The notes below the pieces were generated by a model. It saw only the letters and a list, made by a program, of their open reading frames with translations, searched no databases and was not told the DNA's origin. The translations under genes were made by a program, and so were the position numbers. Shown one piece after another: positions 60,901-64,000 of a stretch of DNA of 64,000 nucleotides. The stretch covers positions 42,580,101 through 42,644,100 of the forward strand of contig CM069872.1 of assembly GCA_036172665.1 (NCBI GenBank), in the 5' to 3' direction. The stretch is from Prosopocoilus inquinatus. Its lineage: Eukaryota; Arthropoda; Insecta; Coleoptera; Lucanidae. How positions within the stretch are numbered: the first letter of the stretch is position 1; the number at the start of each line of letters is the position of its first letter.

Positions 60901-62035
60901 AGTACTGGCGCAATATGCTGAAGAAGAGATGAGGGAATATCAAGCAGATTTCAGAAAACAAAAATCAGTGATGGACCAAATAAGTGCACTCAAGGAACTT
61001 CAAATGATTGGATAATGTGGAGCTATATGCAATATTCAAGCAAATGATCGAGTACTAAGGCACGGGATGTATCAAACAATGAAAGAATAGAAAATTATAA
61101 AGCTCTTTGAAGCCACTTTAAAAGACACAAACACCGTAAAGTGTAACAACGAATTCTCAGTAGAGCAGCCTTAAGACTACTCTCGACAACTATCTTTAAC
61201 CTGGTAATGGAAGGGGTAGTAAGAAAAAATAAAATTAACTGCAACTAAGTATAATGACTAAAACACTAAACTTTGCTATAAGCAGACGATACCACGATAG
61301 TCACAACAGATTAATGAAGGAGCTAAAAAGAGTGGTAACTTTGAGCTGGAAGCAAGGAAGGCTGGGCTGGAAATCAACGTGGAGAAAACGAAAGTTATGA
61401 AGCTGGGAGAAAGACACACAAAATATAAATTTCCATATGTAATATGGAAATTAAAAGTTAGATGAGGAGTTGATAAAGATACAAAGGGTAAGAGAATTTG
61501 GGTTTTTAGGGTGTTTAATTACGGAAGATGCGGAATGGAGAATAGGGAAATGGAACAAATGTGCGAGAGCCTTAATTAAAAGTTTAAAGACAAAATTGGC
61601 AGCACAAGGTACAAAAATAAGTTTATATAAAACAGTGTCAAGACCAACTGTGATGTATGCATGAAAATTCTGGATTATGACCGAGGCTGAACAAGGTATC
61701 TTGGAAAGATGGGAAAGATGAAAAATCTAAATTAAGTAAGGGAAAGTATGGCGGAGGATAACGTATCGAAAAATACTTGAAATATCTGGTGAACCGGTAA
61801 TAGCACAGTGTGTACGAGACCAAATAATGGGATAGTGAAAGCATATACTGAGGTTATCTGATGGAAGAACACCGAAGACTTTGTTGGAAAGTCAAACGAT
61901 AGCAGAAAGAAGAAGGAGAGGAAGCCCAAGACTTACAAATAGATGGAAAGATGTAGTTTATAAGGACCCAGAGATCAATGAAGGAGTGAGCGGGCAACGA
62001 TCAGGAAAAGAGGGAGAAAGACGGTAAAAATGCAA
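60900..62035 (+). pseudogene. Broken non-LTR retrotransposon reverse transcriptase
   Basis: In shifting forward frames I read QADFRKQKSVMDQISALKEL (near 60938), then LSTTIFNLVMEGVV (61180 on), ADDTTIVTTD (the YADD active-site box, 61282 on) and LEINVEKTKVMKLG. Next come EFGFLGCLITEDAEWRIG with KISLYKTVSRPTVMYA (61488-61664) and a C-terminal part with LSDGRTPKTLLESQTIAERR and GSPRLTNRWKDVV. The order matches insect endonuclease-reverse transcriptase LINEs. Multiple stops and frameshifts are present, and the endonuclease part and 5' end are missing. If the Toll-like gene continues downstream, this lies in its intron. Confidence 0.8.
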
Positions 62036-62146
62036 TGGGCCTGAAAGGCCTGTAAATGCAATTATACGTATAAATCATTGTATATAAAAGTCCGTGAGTT
62101 CAACCCATACAACAGTCGTCAACAGGAAAATAGAAGTAACTTAATT

Positions 62147-62473
62147 GTGGTTAAATTTCTGGCTTCCGGTTGGAATCGCTTCTCTCGGATTTATGCTACT
62201 GCCGACGTTTTGTTCTCCATTGCAGAAAACTTCCTCAGGGCTGTTGCTGCTGTTTCTTATAAATCGTTGAGACTATCTCAAGTACTTACAAGAAGCAGCA
62301 GCAGGACCACTAGCAGCAGTAGCAGCACCACCATCAGCAGCAGCAGCCCTGAGGAAGTTATTCTGCAGTGGAGAACGAAACGTCGGCAATAGAAGGAATC
62401 CGAGAGACGCGATTCCAACCGGAAGCCAGGAATTCAACCATGGACTACGGCAGCGGAAGCCTTCAAGTTAAAC
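62147..62473. mobile_element. Palindromic Penelope-like insertion with 10-bp target duplication
   Basis: TAACTTAATT occurs at 62137-62146 and 62474-62483. Inside, 62147-62250 and 62338-62441 are inverted copies (CTGGCTTCCGGTTGGAATCG at the left, CGATTCCAACCGGAAGCCAG at the right) around an AGC/ACC-rich microsatellite. A one-sided tail of about 32 bp (62442-62473) lies only at the right, mirroring the tail of the 39473 insertion. Each arm contains a hammerhead-like 41-42 nt motif. The AGC-rich open frame here is a by-product. Confidence 0.72.
62346..62387 (+). ncRNA. Hammerhead-ribozyme-like motif (copy 3)
   Basis: GCC, the core CTGAGGA, one extra A, a stem-loop closing GTT...AAC, GAAA, C, GTC, then GGC: the same 42-nt span and order as copies 1 and 2 but with an unrelated stem II. 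The opposite arm (62201-62241, minus strand) has the same layout with a perfect 7-bp stem II including G-U pairs, but reads AAAA instead of GAAA. Confidence 0.5.
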
Positions 62474-62483
62474 TAACTTAATT

Positions 62484-64000
62484 ATGACTCTTCAATTGAA
62501 TAGACTAAAAACAGAAGTAGAAATCATAAATACTACAAGTTTTAGACCCTTTTTTTTAATTACTGAGGCGTTGAAGAATCTCTAAAAAAACAATCAAATT
62601 TATTTGTACTTATGTATAACAGTTGCTTTCTTTTACTTAGAAGTTTAAATCGAAAAGTTTGAATCTCGATTCTGTAAATGCTGCAACAAAACACCTCAGC
62701 TTTGAATTATTTATTAACAGTTCAATAGCAAATGACTGCAATTTAATCCTAAAGAGTCTTAAAAATAGAAAGATTCAAATGGTAAAGGGAGATTCCGATC
62801 AGGATTGAAATTTTACTGTTTGCGAAAGAACGTCTGTCTTTGAATCTAAATGCGTAATGTTGCTTTTAGATCACGATTTTGTGAGGGAGAGAAAGAACCT
62901 AATGTTGCTTTTTTTTTCTTTGTCGATCACATTAAAAAAATGCAAATATTTTTTTTAATTAATAAATGAAAAGCTAATGCGATGTTTTCGTAAATTTAAT
63001 TCAATGGTTCTAACAGGAAAAGCTGAAATATTTTATACTCCTTTAATCTTTTATATTGTTTATCACTTTCTGAGAAAATTAAATGTTTATGTGTCTCTCG
63101 ATATAAGTGTTATATTTCGACCACGTGAAATTTATTTTTAAATTATGGCATTTTTTATTGGGTTTTTAGCCAGTTCTCTATTTATATTCAAAAACGTATA
63201 ATAAGAACATGAGTTAAATACAGAAATTTATTCAAAGAACTGCAAATTTTGACTTTCGTATTTATTCTCAGTTGCTTAATGTATGTCAGGAATAATGACG
63301 AATAATTAATTGTTTATAAAATAATTAGAAATGCAAAATTCTAGGACTCTTGAAAAACTGAATTCTAATTACTACAACATCAAAGACAATAATTTCACAA
63401 CAGTGTGGTTTATGTAGCAATAAAAGTTAATAATTCTCTTGTTATTATCCTATTATTTTGAGGCAATTAAATTGTACTAACAAATTTAAAAAAAAGACAG
63501 TTAAGCCTGTTTTGTGATGTGCTGTCTTGAACCATAATTTTTAGCAGTTTTAATTGACTGACTAAAAACTCCAAGACTTTATGTATTCTGGCACACAAAA
63601 AGTTTTCTTGCAGATTTATTATCTTATTGCTGTCTTTCTTTGATTTCTTTATTCATCGAAATTTATTAGGAGTATTTATTTATCTGTCACTAGCATGAAC
63701 GTAGAACGTAGAACGTAGAAGTCCGTACCAAAAACTGTAACTTAACTTCTTTCTTTCTTGAGAATTGAGAATTGAGAATTGAGAATTGAGAATTGAGAAT
63801 TGACAATTGTATCAATTTGTTATAGTAATCAATAAAAAAATTGCGCCCCATTTTGATTAGTCTTCGACGACTTTGAACAAAACGCAAGAGTAACCTTTTG
63901 ACCTTTGGGGATTTTGGAAATACCCCAACTTTCTATTCCTTTTATTTTTAAGACCTGTATGACACGATGTTAAATTTAATACTCGTCATAATGAGAGAGA
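62484..64000. other. Terminal non-coding interval
   Basis: It is AT-rich. No exon, RNA gene or clear element is recognised apart from the minisatellite at 63760-63801 and a threefold AGAACGT repeat around 63700-63720. It could be intron or intergenic sequence of the Toll-like gene. Confidence 0.5.
63760..63801. repeat. Minisatellite, six perfect copies of GAGAATT
   Basis: Six uninterrupted 7-bp units GAGAATT end at 63801, followed by GACAATTG. Such arrays are prone to slippage, so copy number should vary between individuals. Confidence 0.9.

Noticed and set aside
62078..62392. 104-aa frame with a Ser-rich tract
   Set aside because: It runs through the palindromic insertion and its AGC microsatellite, and has no homology.
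63700..63801. CRISPR-like direct repeats
   Set aside because: Contiguous 7-bp units with no spacers in a eukaryotic context; simple minisatellite.

Overview
This is AT-rich nuclear DNA from an insect, most likely a beetle. The signs are a tandem array of insect-type gustatory receptor genes, a Toll-like receptor, spliceosomal GT-AG introns often only 54-71 bp long, and dense inverted-repeat and retroelement debris. The beetle call is an inference from gene content. No bacterial or phage features were seen.

Layout. 1-12.3 kb: on the minus strand, 5' exons of one or two two-pore potassium (K2P) channel genes (12034-12211, and 2164-2446 plus 1850-1990); the rest of the channel is not found and should lie beyond position 1. 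Between them on the plus strand is a compact intronless PAM16/TIM16 (Magmas) gene. 13.45-15.92 kb: complete four-exon UFL1 gene (E3 UFM1-protein ligase, 764 aa). 16.1-17.2 kb: divergent tandem-repeat array with a tRNA-like head. 17.2-32.6 kb: gene-poor, with many short inverted-repeat elements (one nested in another) and two fragments carrying a hammerhead-ribozyme-like 42-nt motif. 32.68-34.35 kb: SLC22-type organic cation transporter, first exon not located. 35.4-54.4 kb: ten plus-strand gustatory receptor (Gr) loci, eight intact (387-416 aa) and two pseudogenes, all with one phase-0 intron before the last transmembrane segment. A roughly 2.2 kb block holding the 3' half of one Gr and a whole second Gr is duplicated. 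Between the second and third Gr sits a dead Tigger/pogo-type transposase, itself split by a palindromic Penelope-like insertion with a 9-bp target duplication. 57.15-58.8 kb: first two coding exons of a Toll-like receptor ectodomain; the remainder is not seen. 58.8-64 kb: retroelement debris (a broken non-LTR reverse transcriptase), a second palindromic Penelope-like insertion with a 10-bp target duplication, and a 7-bp minisatellite.

How they fit together: the Gr array is a birth-and-death chemoreceptor cluster for taste or contact chemosensation. The flanking genes (UFL1, transporter, K2P, Toll) are unrelated housekeeping, neuronal and immune genes. The most unusual material is the family of hammerhead-like, palindromic Penelope-type insertions, two of which are complete enough to show target-site duplications and a one-sided tail of about 30 bp.
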